Shown piece by piece: positions 28,151 to 37,263 of a stretch of 38,226 nucleotides of DNA (position 1 is its first letter; every line of letters begins with the position of its first letter). Below the pieces are notes generated by a model, which saw only the letters and a program-made list of their open reading frames with translations, was not told where the DNA came from and did no database searches. The translations under genes were made by a program, and so were the position numbers. This DNA comes from Acinetobacter rathckeae (GTDB lineage Bacteria > Pseudomonadota > Gammaproteobacteria > Pseudomonadales > Moraxellaceae), in assembly GCF_015627125.1 (NCBI RefSeq), contig NZ_VTDO01000013.1, positions 1 through 38,226 of the forward strand, written 5' to 3'.

Positions 28151-28360
28151 ATGTCAAATGTACAAAACGGCGTTGTTAAATGGTTTAATGACACTAAAGG
28201 CTTTGGTTTTATTCAAGCAGAAGATGGTCAAGATGTATTTGCTCACTTCAAAAACATCAAAGCAGATGGTTTTAAAAGCTTAACTGAAGGTCAGCGTGTA
28301 CAGTTCATCGTGACTCAAGGCCAAAAAGGCTTACAAGCTGAAGAGATTCGTCCGCTTTAA
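28151..28360 (+). CDS. Cold-shock domain protein (CspA family)
   Basis: This 69-aa single cold-shock domain protein binds single-stranded RNA and DNA as an RNA chaperone. RNP1 (KGFGFI, 16-21) and RNP2 (VFAHF, 29-33) are intact, with the usual [16 protein letters not shown] opening. AGGAAGAGG about 10 bases ahead of the ATG is a strong ribosome binding site. A long 5' untranslated region (the 28037-28150 gap), with a TATAAT at 28060-28065, is typical for temperature-controlled csp genes. Whether this copy is cold-induced or constitutive cannot be told from sequence. Confidence 0.95.
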   Translation: MSNVQNGVVKWFNDTKGFGFIQAEDGQDVFAHFKNIKADGFKSLTEGQRVQFIVTQGQKGLQAEEIRPL

Positions 28361-28380
28361 TTGCAGATGAGTAGATCTCT

Positions 28381-28414
28381 AAAGCCTATTTACATGATGT
28401 AAATAGGCTTTTTT
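28381..28414 (+). terminator. Terminator after csp gene
   Basis: A perfect stem of at least 13 bp (28381-28393 with 28399-28411) and a run of T's make a very strong rho-independent terminator. Confidence 0.92.
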
Positions 28415-28445
28415 ATGCTTAAATGTCTTGAATTTTTTAAGTATA

Positions 28446-28474
28446 TTGAAAATAAAAATATAGTTTTATATTAA
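28446..28474 (+). promoter_or_regulatory. Candidate promoter of tannase-like gene
   Basis: TTGAAA (28446-28451), a 17-bp spacer and TATTAA (28469-28474). Downstream, GTTGCA at 28515-28520 and TGCAAC at 28532-28537 form a 6-bp inverted repeat that could be an operator. Both are tentative in such A/T-rich DNA. Confidence 0.35.
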
Positions 28475-28580
28475 TAGTATTATGCAGGAAATAAGTATAA
28501 ACATTATCAATCGTGTTGCAATCTAAGCCACTGCAACAGAGATTCCGCTAAAATAGTCACATAAAATCATAAGAGAATAC

Positions 28581-30086
28581 ATGATGAAAAATACAATAAT
28601 TGCATTAACCATGGCTTGTGGATTATCAACTACGGTGATGGCATCCACGACGACACAAAAGCCTTATACGCTCGACTTTAACCCTCAAAACTACCAACTA
28701 GAACAGTTAGAGATCAATGGTAAACCTCTTAAAGTCCGTGCTTATACCAACATTGTGTATGTGAAAAATCCAGTAGATATTAAGTATGAAGTGATGAATA
28801 TCTACATACCAGATGCCTATTTTAATCAACAAGAAGTGAATGGCTTTAATGCCCAAAATGCTCCAATTTTCTTTCCAAATGAAGTGGGTGGCTATATGCC
28901 TGCACAGCCTGCCACATTGGTTGGACGAAAAATGGGGGGGCGAGGTCCAACAGGTCAAAATAAGCCAATAGAAACAGCGAATCCACCAAGTACCGCCGCC
29001 TACGCATTGTATCAAGGTTATGTTGTAGCATCTGCAGGGGCACGTGGTCGTACGAGCACAACAGGCAAAGCACCTGCTGCGATTGTTGACTTAAAAGCCG
29101 CCATTCGTTATTTAAAATATAATGATAAAAAAATGCCGGGCGATGCCAATAAAATTATTTCCAATGGCACCAGTGCAGGCGGTGCAATGTCTGCTCTATT
29201 GGGTGCAACAGGTGATTCCAAAGACTATTTACCTTATTTGAAAAAGCTTGGGGCTGCCAATACCAGCGACCGTATTTTTGCTGTTTCCGCGTATTGTCCA
29301 ATCACCAACTTAGATCATGCCGATATGGCTTATGAATGGCAATTTAACAGTATTCATGATTATAAAAAAATAAATATGAGTATGCTTGATTATAAAGTCG
29401 AACGAAAAGAGACTGCAGGTGTATTGAGTCAAGCACAAATTCTTGTATCTAATGATTTAAAAGCCCAGTTCCCAAACTATGTCAATCAGCTTGGTTTAGT
29501 TTCACCACAAAAACAGCCATTACAGCTGGCTCAAGATGGCAATGGTTCATTTAAAGACCTGATTAAGCAATACTTGATTAAATCAGCTCAAACTGCAATT
29601 GATCAGGGGCAAGACCTTTCTCAATACACATGGATTAAGCGAGAAGGCCAGCGAGTTATAGATATCAACTATGATGATTACTTGGTGTATTTGCAACGTA
29701 TGAAAACGCCGCCAGCCTTTGATGCTTTAGATTTATCATCAGGTGAAAATCAAGAGTTTGGTACAGAACAGATCGACAAACAGCATTTTACCGCCTATGG
29801 TTTTGAACACAGCACGGCCAAAGGAACACTGGCAGATGCTCATATTGTTAAAATGATGAATCCCATGAACTACATTGGTCAAAAACAAGTACATACCAGT
29901 GCATATTGGAGAATTCGTCATGGTGCATATGATAAAGATACCAGTCTTGCTGTACCTGTTATTTTAGCCACAAAACTGCAAAATACAGGTGCCCATGTTG
30001 ACTTTGCTTTACCGTGGGGAAAACCACACAGCGGAGATTATGACCTAGACGAACTGTTTGCTTGGATTAATCAAATCAGTAGATAA
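28581..30086 (+). CDS. Secreted tannase-like (subtype B) alpha/beta-hydrolase
   Basis: This 501-aa protein resembles subtype B bacterial tannases and feruloyl-esterase relatives, which hydrolyse gallate or other aromatic esters. Residues 1 to about 21 are a signal peptide (hydrophobic core, VMA-S), so it is exported. The nucleophile elbow is NGTSAGGAMSALLG, with Ser198 as the likely catalytic serine. An ASAGARGR segment precedes it (about 150-157). The C-terminal stretch GAHVDFALPWGKPHSGDYDLDELFAW holds the likely catalytic histidine in PHSGDYD. The substrate is uncertain and may be another aromatic or polyol ester. No transporter or regulator gene is adjacent, and it is the most accessory-looking gene of the window. 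The start may be the second ATG (28584). Confidence 0.72.
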   Translation: MMKNTIIALTMACGLSTTVMASTTTQKPYTLDFNPQNYQLEQLEINGKPLKVRAYTNIVYVKNPVDIKYEVMNIYIPDAYFNQQEVNGFNAQNAPIFFPNEVGGYMPAQPATLVGRKMGGRGPTGQNKPIETANPPSTAAYALYQGYVVASAGARGRTSTTGKAPAAIVDLKAAIRYLKYNDKKMPGDANKIISNGTSAGGAMSALLGATGDSKDYLPYLKKLGAANTSDRIFAVSAYCPITNLDHADMAYEWQFNSIHDYKKINMSMLDYKVERKETAGVLSQAQILVSNDLKAQFPNYVNQLGLVSPQKQPLQLAQDGNGSFKDLIKQYLIKSAQTAIDQGQDLSQYTWIKREGQRVIDINYDDYLVYLQRMKTPPAFDALDLSSGENQEFGTEQIDKQHFTAYGFEHSTAKGTLADAHIVKMMNPMNYIGQKQVHTSAYWRIRHGAYDKDTSLAVPVILATKLQNTGAHVDFALPWGKPHSGDYDLDELFAWINQISR

Positions 30087-30103
30087 GTTGATTTTACTTG
30101 CAC

Positions 30104-30141
30104 AAGCAGTATGATTTTTTACACAAGTCATGCTGCTTTTG
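30104..30141 (+). terminator. Terminator after tannase-like gene
   Basis: Arms 30104-30114 and 30128-30138 pair at 10 of 11 positions with a 13-base T/A-rich loop and T's after the second arm. Confidence 0.6.
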
Positions 30142-30179
30142 CATTATGCTGACTGCCTTACTGGTCTGTGGGTTATGTC

Positions 30180-30872
30180 ATGCTTCGATTGTTTTTATGT
30201 GTTATCGCACTACTTTGCCAAGCAGTATATGCAGATGTGCAAAATCTAACACAGCAAATACATTTAAAATATCCACAGCTTCATTTAACCCAAATTGCCA
30301 ATACACCAATACAACACCTTTACAGTGCACAGCTCGATGGTCAAGTGGTTTATTTAGATGAAAGTGCTGAGTATTTATTTACAGGTGCAATTTTACGTTT
30401 AAAAGATCAGAAAAATATCACTCAAGCCTTATCACAAAAATCTTCTAGTCTATGGTCAATGCTTCCATTGCAAGATGCCATACAGATTGTTAAAGGAACG
30501 GGTCAGCATCAGATTGCCGTATTTTCAGACCCGAATTGCCCTTATTGCCAACAGTTTGAACGAGAGCTGAGCCGACTGAATAATGTCACGGTGTATCTAT
30601 TTATGTATCCGCTTAGAACCCAATCGGTCAAATTAACCAAGCAAGTTTGGTGTAGTCCAAATGCATCTTATACATGGCAAAAACTGATGCAACAAGGCAT
30701 TTATCCAACAGCAACCACGCATTGTGAACAACCCATTGAGCGTAATTTAGCACTAGGTCATCGACTTGGTTTTGATGGTACACCAACCATTATTTTTGCC
30801 AATGGTGAAAAAAATATTGGGTTGCTTTCAGCAACCCAAATTCAAGATTTTTGGCAACAACATGGTTTATAA
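30180..30872 (+). CDS. dsbC: DsbC-like periplasmic disulfide isomerase
   Basis: DsbC isomerises wrong disulfides in periplasmic proteins. The protein is 230 aa from the ATG at 30180; a GTG at 30168 is in frame, but a GTGGG stretch serves the later start, which also begins a cleaner signal peptide (residues 1-18, VYA-D). An N-terminal dimerisation domain (about 19-75) leads to a thioredoxin-like domain with active site CPYC at 120-123 in FSDPNCPYCQQFE and the cis-proline loop GFDGTPTIIFANG. E. coli DsbC has CGYC, so the CXXC differs. DsbG is the alternative identity. It is 2 bp from, and convergent with, the next gene. Confidence 0.88.
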   Translation: MLRLFLCVIALLCQAVYADVQNLTQQIHLKYPQLHLTQIANTPIQHLYSAQLDGQVVYLDESAEYLFTGAILRLKDQKNITQALSQKSSSLWSMLPLQDAIQIVKGTGQHQIAVFSDPNCPYCQQFERELSRLNNVTVYLFMYPLRTQSVKLTKQVWCSPNASYTWQKLMQQGIYPTATTHCEQPIERNLALGHRLGFDGTPTIIFANGEKNIGLLSATQIQDFWQQHGL

Positions 30873-30874
30873 AA

Positions 30875-31123
30875 CTATTCTTTGGTAAAAAAGTTGTATG
30901 CCATCAACACAATAATTGCACCCACAATAGAGGCAACAAAACCTGCCGATGAATTTTCACCATAAATATGTAGAAAACGCCCTGCATAAGTGGCGACAAC
31001 AGAACCTAATATCCCAAGACCAGCAGTGACAAAGAATCCTGCTTTGTCTTCACCTGGGTATAATGCACGGGCAATTAAACCTGCAAAAAAACCAATCAAT
31101 ATCGTTACAATCACATGCCACAT
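30875..31123 (-). CDS. GlsB/YeaQ/YmgE family small membrane protein
   Basis: This family (transglycosylase-associated, Pfam Transgly_assoc) consists of small proteins with three membrane segments, often stress induced; no activity is established. The product here is 82 aa. Segments are at about 3-19, 27-45 and 59-76, and the conserved IGFFAGLIARALYPGEDKAGFFVTAGLGILGSVV motif is complete. The open frame extends to 31138, but GGGAG seven bases before ATG 31123 supports the shorter start. The old name implies a link to transglycosylases that the sequence does not show. Confidence 0.9.
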   Translation of the reverse strand: MWHVIVTILIGFFAGLIARALYPGEDKAGFFVTAGLGILGSVVATYAGRFLHIYGENSSAGFVASIVGAIIVLMAYNFFTKE

Positions 31124-31175
31124 CGTGTCGACTCCCATTTCATTTTTCTAATTGTTTTTATATTAGCAAAGTTGT

Positions 31176-31209
31176 AAAAACAGACCGTGCATATTTTGCG
31201 ACAGTCTGT
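31176..31209 (-). terminator. Terminator after hpt
   Basis: On the minus strand ACAGAC (31204-31209) pairs with GTCTGT (31180-31185), with a run of T's after it, 20 bases past the hpt stop. Confidence 0.65.
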
Positions 31210-31229
31210 ATGGTTTTTGTGCCAGTCTT

Positions 31230-31760
31230 TTATAGACCAATTTCACCAATAAAAGGGATGTGGCGGTATTTTTGATCGTAGTCTAAGCCGTAACCAACAA
31301 TAAAACGGTCTTCGACTTCAAAGCCTAAAAAGCGTACATCGAGTTCAATTTCACGGCGTGATGGTTTGCTCACTAAGGTACACAGTTCAATCGAGTTTGG
31401 ATTGCGTGTTTTTAACATTTCCATGACTTTACTGAGCGTACGTCCAGAATCAATAATGTCTTCAACCACAATCACATCTTTGCCTTCAATATCCCCATCT
31501 AAGTCTTTTAAGATTTTTACATCGCGTGTAGATACTGTACTTGTACCGCCGTAGCTAGATACAGTCATAAAGTCTAGCTCATGTGGCTTTTCAATGGCAC
31601 GGCACAGGTCAGCCATAAAAATTACCGAACCACGCAATAGACCAATCAAGACAAGCTCTTTGTTGCTGTTGGCATAAAATTGGTTGATTGCTGCACCAAG
31701 CTCCTTTACTTTGGCTTGAATATCATCAGCAGAAATCATCACATTCATTTGAACAGTCAT
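31230..31760 (-). CDS. hpt: Hypoxanthine phosphoribosyltransferase
   Basis: Hpt converts hypoxanthine (and guanine to some degree) with PRPP to IMP (or GMP) in purine salvage. It is 176 aa. The PRPP-binding signature VIVVEDIIDSGRTL lies at about 97-109, the flexible-loop region SSYGGTSTVS at 68-77, and the purine-binding segment near the C-terminus has VGYGLDYDQKYRHIPFIGEI. It follows guaD, which removes guanine to xanthine, on the same strand with a terminator-like hairpin between them. The two may be expressed separately. Confidence 0.95.
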   Translation of the reverse strand: MTVQMNVMISADDIQAKVKELGAAINQFYANSNKELVLIGLLRGSVIFMADLCRAIEKPHELDFMTVSSYGGTSTVSTRDVKILKDLDGDIEGKDVIVVEDIIDSGRTLSKVMEMLKTRNPNSIELCTLVSKPSRREIELDVRFLGFEVEDRFIVGYGLDYDQKYRHIPFIGEIGL

Positions 31761-31781
31761 TGAATAAACCCTATGTACGAA

Positions 31782-31808
31782 TAAAAAAGGTGTTGCCTTG
31801 CAACACCT
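31782..31808 (-). terminator. Hairpin between guaD and hpt
   Basis: A perfect 9-bp stem (31800-31808 with 31788-31796) with a 3-base loop and a T-run on the minus strand. It lies about 78 bases past the guaD stop and only about 20 bases upstream of the hpt start, so it is either the guaD terminator or part of the hpt leader. A TATAGT -10-like element lies at 31818-31823 (minus strand). Confidence 0.75.
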
Positions 31809-31885
31809 AAACAGTCGACTATAGTTTAAAACAAAATCAAGCCCGATGCATCTGTAGATTCAATTTTGCTGATTTATTGCTCATG

Positions 31886-33202
31886 TTATGCAGAATAGAC
31901 TTTTTGACCATCAATGTATGTGGCAACAATATTGCGATCATCACCTAATGTGAATAATGCAAACAAACTGTCTTCAATGGTTTTGGCATGGCTTTGTCGT
32001 AACTGTTGTATAGGTGTAGCATTCACATCTATCACAATAAAGTCGGCTTCTTTGCCTACACTAAAATTACCTAAACGATCATCTAAATCTAACGATTTAG
32101 CACCGCCAAGCGTTGCGTGGTAGAACGCTTCAAAAGCAGACAATTTATCGCCTTGTAATTGTTGTACTTTGTAAGCCTCACTCAATGTTTGTAGTTGAGA
32201 AAAAGAAGTACCACCACCCACATCTGTACCCAAACCAACTTTCACGCCTTTTTGCCATGCTTTACGCAAAGAAAATAAGCCACTGCCTAAAAATAAATTT
32301 GAAGTTGGACAAAACGCAATCGCAGAGTCTGTGTCATGCATACACTGCCATTCATCGTCCTCTAAATGGATACAATGTGCAAAAACAGAACGTTGCCCTG
32401 TTAAACCATATTGATGATAAACATCTAAATATCCTGCATGGTTTGGAAATAATGATTTTACCCATGCAATTTCATCTTTATTTTCACTCAGGTGCGTATG
32501 CACATATACTGTTGGGAACTCTTGTTTGAGCTTTCCTGCTAAAGACAGTTGTTCATCGGTTGATGTCGGTGCAAAACGTGGCGTAATGGCATATAAAGCA
32601 CGGCCTTTTTCATGCCATTTTTCAATCAGTTGTTTAGACTCGGTATAGCTTGACTCAGCCGTATCACATAATGCTTCAGGTGCATGGCGATCCATCATCA
32701 CTTTACCTGCAATCAAACGCATATTTTTACGTGCTGCCACTTCAAATAATGCATCGACAGATTCAGGGTGAACAGTACAAAACACCAACGCCGTGGTTGT
32801 GCCATTTTTAATGAGTTCATTCACAAAAAAATCTGCAATCTGATCTGCATACGCTTTGTCTTTAAACTTAATTTCTGTAGGGAATGTATAGTTATTGAGC
32901 CAGCTGAGTAATTGCTCCCCATATGCTCCCATCATTTCAGTCTGAGGGAAATGAATATGCGTGTCAATAAAGCCGGGGGTAATGAGTTGGTCAGGGTAAT
33001 GTGCGATGGCAAGACCATCAATTAAGGTCGGGTCGACATCAGCCCATGCACCAAACCAGACAATTTTCCCTGCTTTACACAGCAATAACCCATCTTCGAT
33101 ATAACGAATTTGTGGGGCGATTTCTTCAGGTTGTGAAACAGTCTGCTGAATATCTAAAAAACGGCCACGAATGGCACTGGTGTCTGCACAATGCATAGAC
33201 AT
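31886..33202 (-). CDS. guaD: Guanine deaminase
   Basis: GuaD hydrolyses guanine to xanthine plus ammonia. It is 438 aa, in the amidohydrolase superfamily. The first zinc-binding motif is FIDTHIHFPQTEM; VYVHTHLSENKDEI, AHCIHL and GTDVGGGTSFS supply the further metal-binding His and Asp ligands. GNFSVGKEADFIVID is the usual C-terminal amidohydrolase motif. It stands directly upstream of hpt and near other purine genes. No purine riboswitch is visible in its short upstream gap. Confidence 0.94.
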   Translation of the reverse strand: MSMHCADTSAIRGRFLDIQQTVSQPEEIAPQIRYIEDGLLLCKAGKIVWFGAWADVDPTLIDGLAIAHYPDQLITPGFIDTHIHFPQTEMMGAYGEQLLSWLNNYTFPTEIKFKDKAYADQIADFFVNELIKNGTTTALVFCTVHPESVDALFEVAARKNMRLIAGKVMMDRHAPEALCDTAESSYTESKQLIEKWHEKGRALYAITPRFAPTSTDEQLSLAGKLKQEFPTVYVHTHLSENKDEIAWVKSLFPNHAGYLDVYHQYGLTGQRSVFAHCIHLEDDEWQCMHDTDSAIAFCPTSNLFLGSGLFSLRKAWQKGVKVGLGTDVGGGTSFSQLQTLSEAYKVQQLQGDKLSAFEAFYHATLGGAKSLDLDDRLGNFSVGKEADFIVIDVNATPIQQLRQSHAKTIEDSLFALFTLGDDRNIVATYIDGQKVYSA

Positions 33203-33281
33203 AATAATGACCTACAATCTAATTTTTTCAGTTGATTGTAGCGTACTTTGGCAGAAAAAAAGTGGTCTATCAGACTAAATA

Positions 33282-33309
33282 ATCAGGGCACGTAAAAACG
33301 TGCCCTGAT
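33282..33309 (-). terminator. Terminator after terC
   Basis: A perfect 12-bp palindromic stem (33282-33293 with 33298-33309) with a loop of four A's on the plus strand. It is GC-rich at its core, directly downstream of terC. Confidence 0.8.
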
Positions 33310-33326
33310 GTCTGTTTAAAGTATGA

Positions 33327-34301
33327 TTATTTGTTTTGTTGTTGCTGTTTGTCATATCGTAAAGACAATACCGCAGTCACCACCAAGACTAAACCAATAA
33401 AGCTAAGTGAAATCCAAATTGGCATATGAAATACATCAAGCATGAGCATTTTAAAGCCAATAAACAATAAAATAATGCCTAAACCATAAGGTAGGTAATG
33501 CATTTTTTCAGCGGCACCAGAGAGTAAAAAGAACATCGCTCTCAAGCCCAAAATTGCCATTAAGTTTGCACTCAGTACAATAAATGGATCTTTCGTCACG
33601 GCGAAAATTGCAGGAATAGAATCTACCGCAAAAATCACATCTGAAAACTCAACTAAAATCAGTACAATCAATAGTGGTGTAAAAAACAATTTTCCTTGTT
33701 CACGCACTGTAAATAAAGAGCCACGTAAAGTTGGCGTAATCGGTACACGCTTACGTAACCATTTGAGTAACGCCATATCTTCAATATTTGGGTCATCCTC
33801 TTGGCCTTTTAAAAACTTAAAGCCTGTGTATACCAAGAACGCGCCAAAGATATATAAAATCCAAGAAAACTCTTGAATCAGCCATGCACCTAAGAAAATA
33901 AAGATGGTACGCAGAAGAATTGCACCCAGTACGCCATATAACAACACACGACGTTGTAATGCAGGTGGAATAGCAAAAGCAGAAAAAATCATCAGCCATA
34001 CAAAGACATTATCAATCGCTAATGATTTTTCTAATAAATAACCAGTCACATATTCAAGGGTTTTTTGATTGGCAATTTCAACACCCATGGTCTGTTTGAG
34101 ATACAGCCATAAACCACCTGCAAACAGCATGGCAACGCTGACCCATGCAATGCTCCAATAGGCAGCTTGCTTGAGTGGAACAGGCTCTTGACTGCCGTCA
34201 ATGTGGGTCTTTTGCTTAAAGCCTAAAAAGTCAACCAGTAACATGACTGTGACGATGCCAAAGAACACCACGTATAGCCAAATATTGCCGATAGAGTCCA
34301 T
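33327..34301 (-). CDS. TerC/Alx family manganese-related membrane protein
   Basis: TerC-family proteins such as Alx are polytopic inner-membrane proteins linked to Mn2+ export or metalation. This one is 324 aa from the start at 34301, with about eight or nine membrane segments. Conserved TerC features are seen: EKSLAIDNVFVWLMIF, RRVLLYGVLGAILLRTIFIF, and ILVEFSDVIFAVDSIPAIFAVTKD with acidic residues in the membrane plane. The frame extends to 34328, but GGGGAG five bases before ATG 34301 is a far better ribosome binding site, and the earlier ATG overlaps the terminator's T-run. The leader holds a yybP-ykoY riboswitch, which supports a manganese role. Confidence 0.9.
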   Translation of the reverse strand: MDSIGNIWLYVVFFGIVTVMLLVDFLGFKQKTHIDGSQEPVPLKQAAYWSIAWVSVAMLFAGGLWLYLKQTMGVEIANQKTLEYVTGYLLEKSLAIDNVFVWLMIFSAFAIPPALQRRVLLYGVLGAILLRTIFIFLGAWLIQEFSWILYIFGAFLVYTGFKFLKGQEDDPNIEDMALLKWLRKRVPITPTLRGSLFTVREQGKLFFTPLLIVLILVEFSDVIFAVDSIPAIFAVTKDPFIVLSANLMAILGLRAMFFLLSGAAEKMHYLPYGLGIILLFIGFKMLMLDVFHMPIWISLSFIGLVLVVTAVLSLRYDKQQQQNK

Positions 34302-34328
34302 ATGATCTCCCCACCTAGCATTGGCCAT

Positions 34329-34388
34329 AAAAAAACCTTGACCAGTCGCCAGATGATAATTGAATCTTCTGTAACAACATGATCAAGG
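34329..34388 (-). terminator. Riboswitch-controlled terminator ahead of terC
   Basis: On the minus strand, an ACCTTGATCA arm (from 34389 to 34380) pairs with TGGTCAAGGT (34344 to 34335) apart from one G-U pair, followed by T's at 34334-34329. Its upstream arm contains the CCTTG that also closes the riboswitch P1 helix, so the two cannot form together. Confidence 0.75.
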
Positions 34389-34506
34389 TCTTGCCTACAT
34401 TACAGAAAACACCGCAATGCTCAGGCACCGACTTTGCAAGCAAAGCGTAATGACGATACCTGACGCCTAAGTGAATACCTAGGCTTGGAGGAGGCTACTC
34501 CCCTTG
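34384..34506 (-). promoter_or_regulatory. yybP-ykoY (Mn2+) riboswitch
   Basis: The minus-strand leader of terC contains the class hallmark AAGGGGAGTAGCC (34505-34493), a GCCTAGGTATTCACTTAGGC-type helix, a second GC-rich hairpin and the closing GGCAAGACCTTG (34395-34384). CAAGG (34506-34502) and CCTTG (34388-34384) form P1. Known members sense Mn2+ and precede alx, mntP and related genes. The gene here is an alx/TerC homologue. The fold was drawn by eye only. Confidence 0.85.
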
Positions 34507-34520
34507 TCAAACGAATTTTG

Positions 34521-34529
34521 TGTGGATAA
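34521..34529 (-). promoter_or_regulatory. Perfect DnaA box in terC promoter region
   Basis: TTATCCACA on the minus strand lies 15 bases upstream of the riboswitch, just downstream of a candidate -10 (TAGTAT, minus strand, about 34536-34531). It is a perfect box, but alone. Confidence 0.35.
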
Positions 34530-34580
34530 ATACTATCCAATTGAAATGATCATGACAGAAGCCATGCCAAAAATCAATCT

Positions 34581-35945
34581 TTAATCGGCTAAAGCATGTA
34601 GCAGTTTGTTATGTAAGCCACCAAAGCCCCCATTAGACATGACCACAATCGCATCACCTGCACCTGCATGCACGCACACATAATCAATAATTTCAGTGAG
34701 TGATGAACAAATCTGAGCATGATTACTTGCCGATGAAATCACTGCACTTAAATCCCAGTCCAAGCCTTCAGGTTGATACCAAATCACCTCATCGGCCAAA
34801 CGTGCTGCATGAGCCAAACCTGCTTTATGGCTACCCATGCGCATGGTGTTTGAGCGAGGTTCAATAATCGCCCATAACTTACGCTTACCTAAACGCTTTC
34901 TTGCACCGTCCAACGTAGTTTCTATGGCCGTTGGGTGGTGTGCAAAATCATCATAGACCTCTATGCCACGTACAGTATCCAACAACTCCATACGCCGTTT
35001 TACACCACCAAAACAAGACAATGCAGTACATGCATCAGCAATAGATACTCCCACATGTGCTGCTGCTGCAATGGTAGCCAATGCATTGGCTACACTGTGC
35101 TGACCTGTCATGTTCCACTGCACTTCTGATACTTTTTTACCATGTTCAAACACGGTAAAATGACTACCGTCATCACAAATGAACTCAGCAGATAAATACA
35201 CAGACTCAGCCTTATGTAACGCCGTACGTTGCACAGGTGTCCAACAACCTTGGGCTAATACCTCATCAATATGATGTTCCGTAATCGGTGCAATAATTTT
35301 TCCCTGACTAGGAATTGTTCGTACCAAATGATGAAATTGCTTTTGAATTGCCGCTAAATCATCAAAGATATCGGCATGGTCAAATTCTAAATTATTTAAA
35401 ATGGCTGTTTTAGGGTGGTAATGAACAAACTTAGATCGCTTGTCGAAAAATGCTGAGTCATATTCGTCGGCTTCCACCACAAAATACTCACCACCGCCTA
35501 ATCTGGCACTTTCTTTAAAACCCAGTGGTACACCACCAATTAAAAATCCAGGGTTCAGTCCCGCTTGTTCTAAAACCCACGCCAACATCGTTGTTGTGGT
35601 GGTTTTACCGTGTGTTCCTGCAACCCCTAACACATGCTTACCTTGTAAAATATGGTCAGCCAAAAATTGTGGGCCAGAGATATATGGCAAGCCAACATCT
35701 AGCATATACTCAACCGCATCAATGCCACGCTTCATGGCATTACCCACAATTACTAGATCTGGATGCGGTTGTAAATGCTGACGATCATAACCTTGCATTA
35801 ACTCAATGCCCGCATTTTCTAACTGAGTCGACATCGGAGGGTAAACATTCAAATCAGAACCAGTGACCTTATGGCCGAGATCGCGTGCTAACAATGCCAA
35901 AGACCCCATGAATGTGCCACAGATCCCTAAAATATGCAGATGCAT
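34581..35945 (-). CDS. mpl: UDP-N-acetylmuramate:L-alanyl-gamma-D-glutamyl-meso-diaminopimelate ligase (Mpl)
   Basis: Mpl attaches recycled tripeptide to UDP-MurNAc, closing the peptidoglycan recycling loop. It is 454 aa. The N-terminal MHLHILGICGTFMGSLALLARDLGH pattern is characteristic of Mpl (MurC has a different opening). The ATP-binding loop GTHGKTTTT lies at 110-118, VVEADEYDSAFFDKRSKF follows, and the C-terminal Mur ligase domain has YDDFAHHPTAI and EPRSNTMRMG. It works downstream of the lytic transglycosylase and amidases. It stands alone between frmA (upstream) and the terC leader. Confidence 0.96.
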   Translation of the reverse strand: MHLHILGICGTFMGSLALLARDLGHKVTGSDLNVYPPMSTQLENAGIELMQGYDRQHLQPHPDLVIVGNAMKRGIDAVEYMLDVGLPYISGPQFLADHILQGKHVLGVAGTHGKTTTTTMLAWVLEQAGLNPGFLIGGVPLGFKESARLGGGEYFVVEADEYDSAFFDKRSKFVHYHPKTAILNNLEFDHADIFDDLAAIQKQFHHLVRTIPSQGKIIAPITEHHIDEVLAQGCWTPVQRTALHKAESVYLSAEFICDDGSHFTVFEHGKKVSEVQWNMTGQHSVANALATIAAAAHVGVSIADACTALSCFGGVKRRMELLDTVRGIEVYDDFAHHPTAIETTLDGARKRLGKRKLWAIIEPRSNTMRMGSHKAGLAHAARLADEVIWYQPEGLDWDLSAVISSASNHAQICSSLTEIIDYVCVHAGAGDAIVVMSNGGFGGLHNKLLHALAD

Positions 35946-36005
35946 AATGTTCCTACTCCAACTCTTTTTTTAATCACTATAAAATACGTGTGAATCTAAT
36001 ACATT

Positions 36006-37211
<1,206 letters not shown>

Positions 37212-37263
37212 TCATGGCTAAAGTTGCGTAAAATACTTCGCTTCTTTAGTCGTAGTTGAAAAA

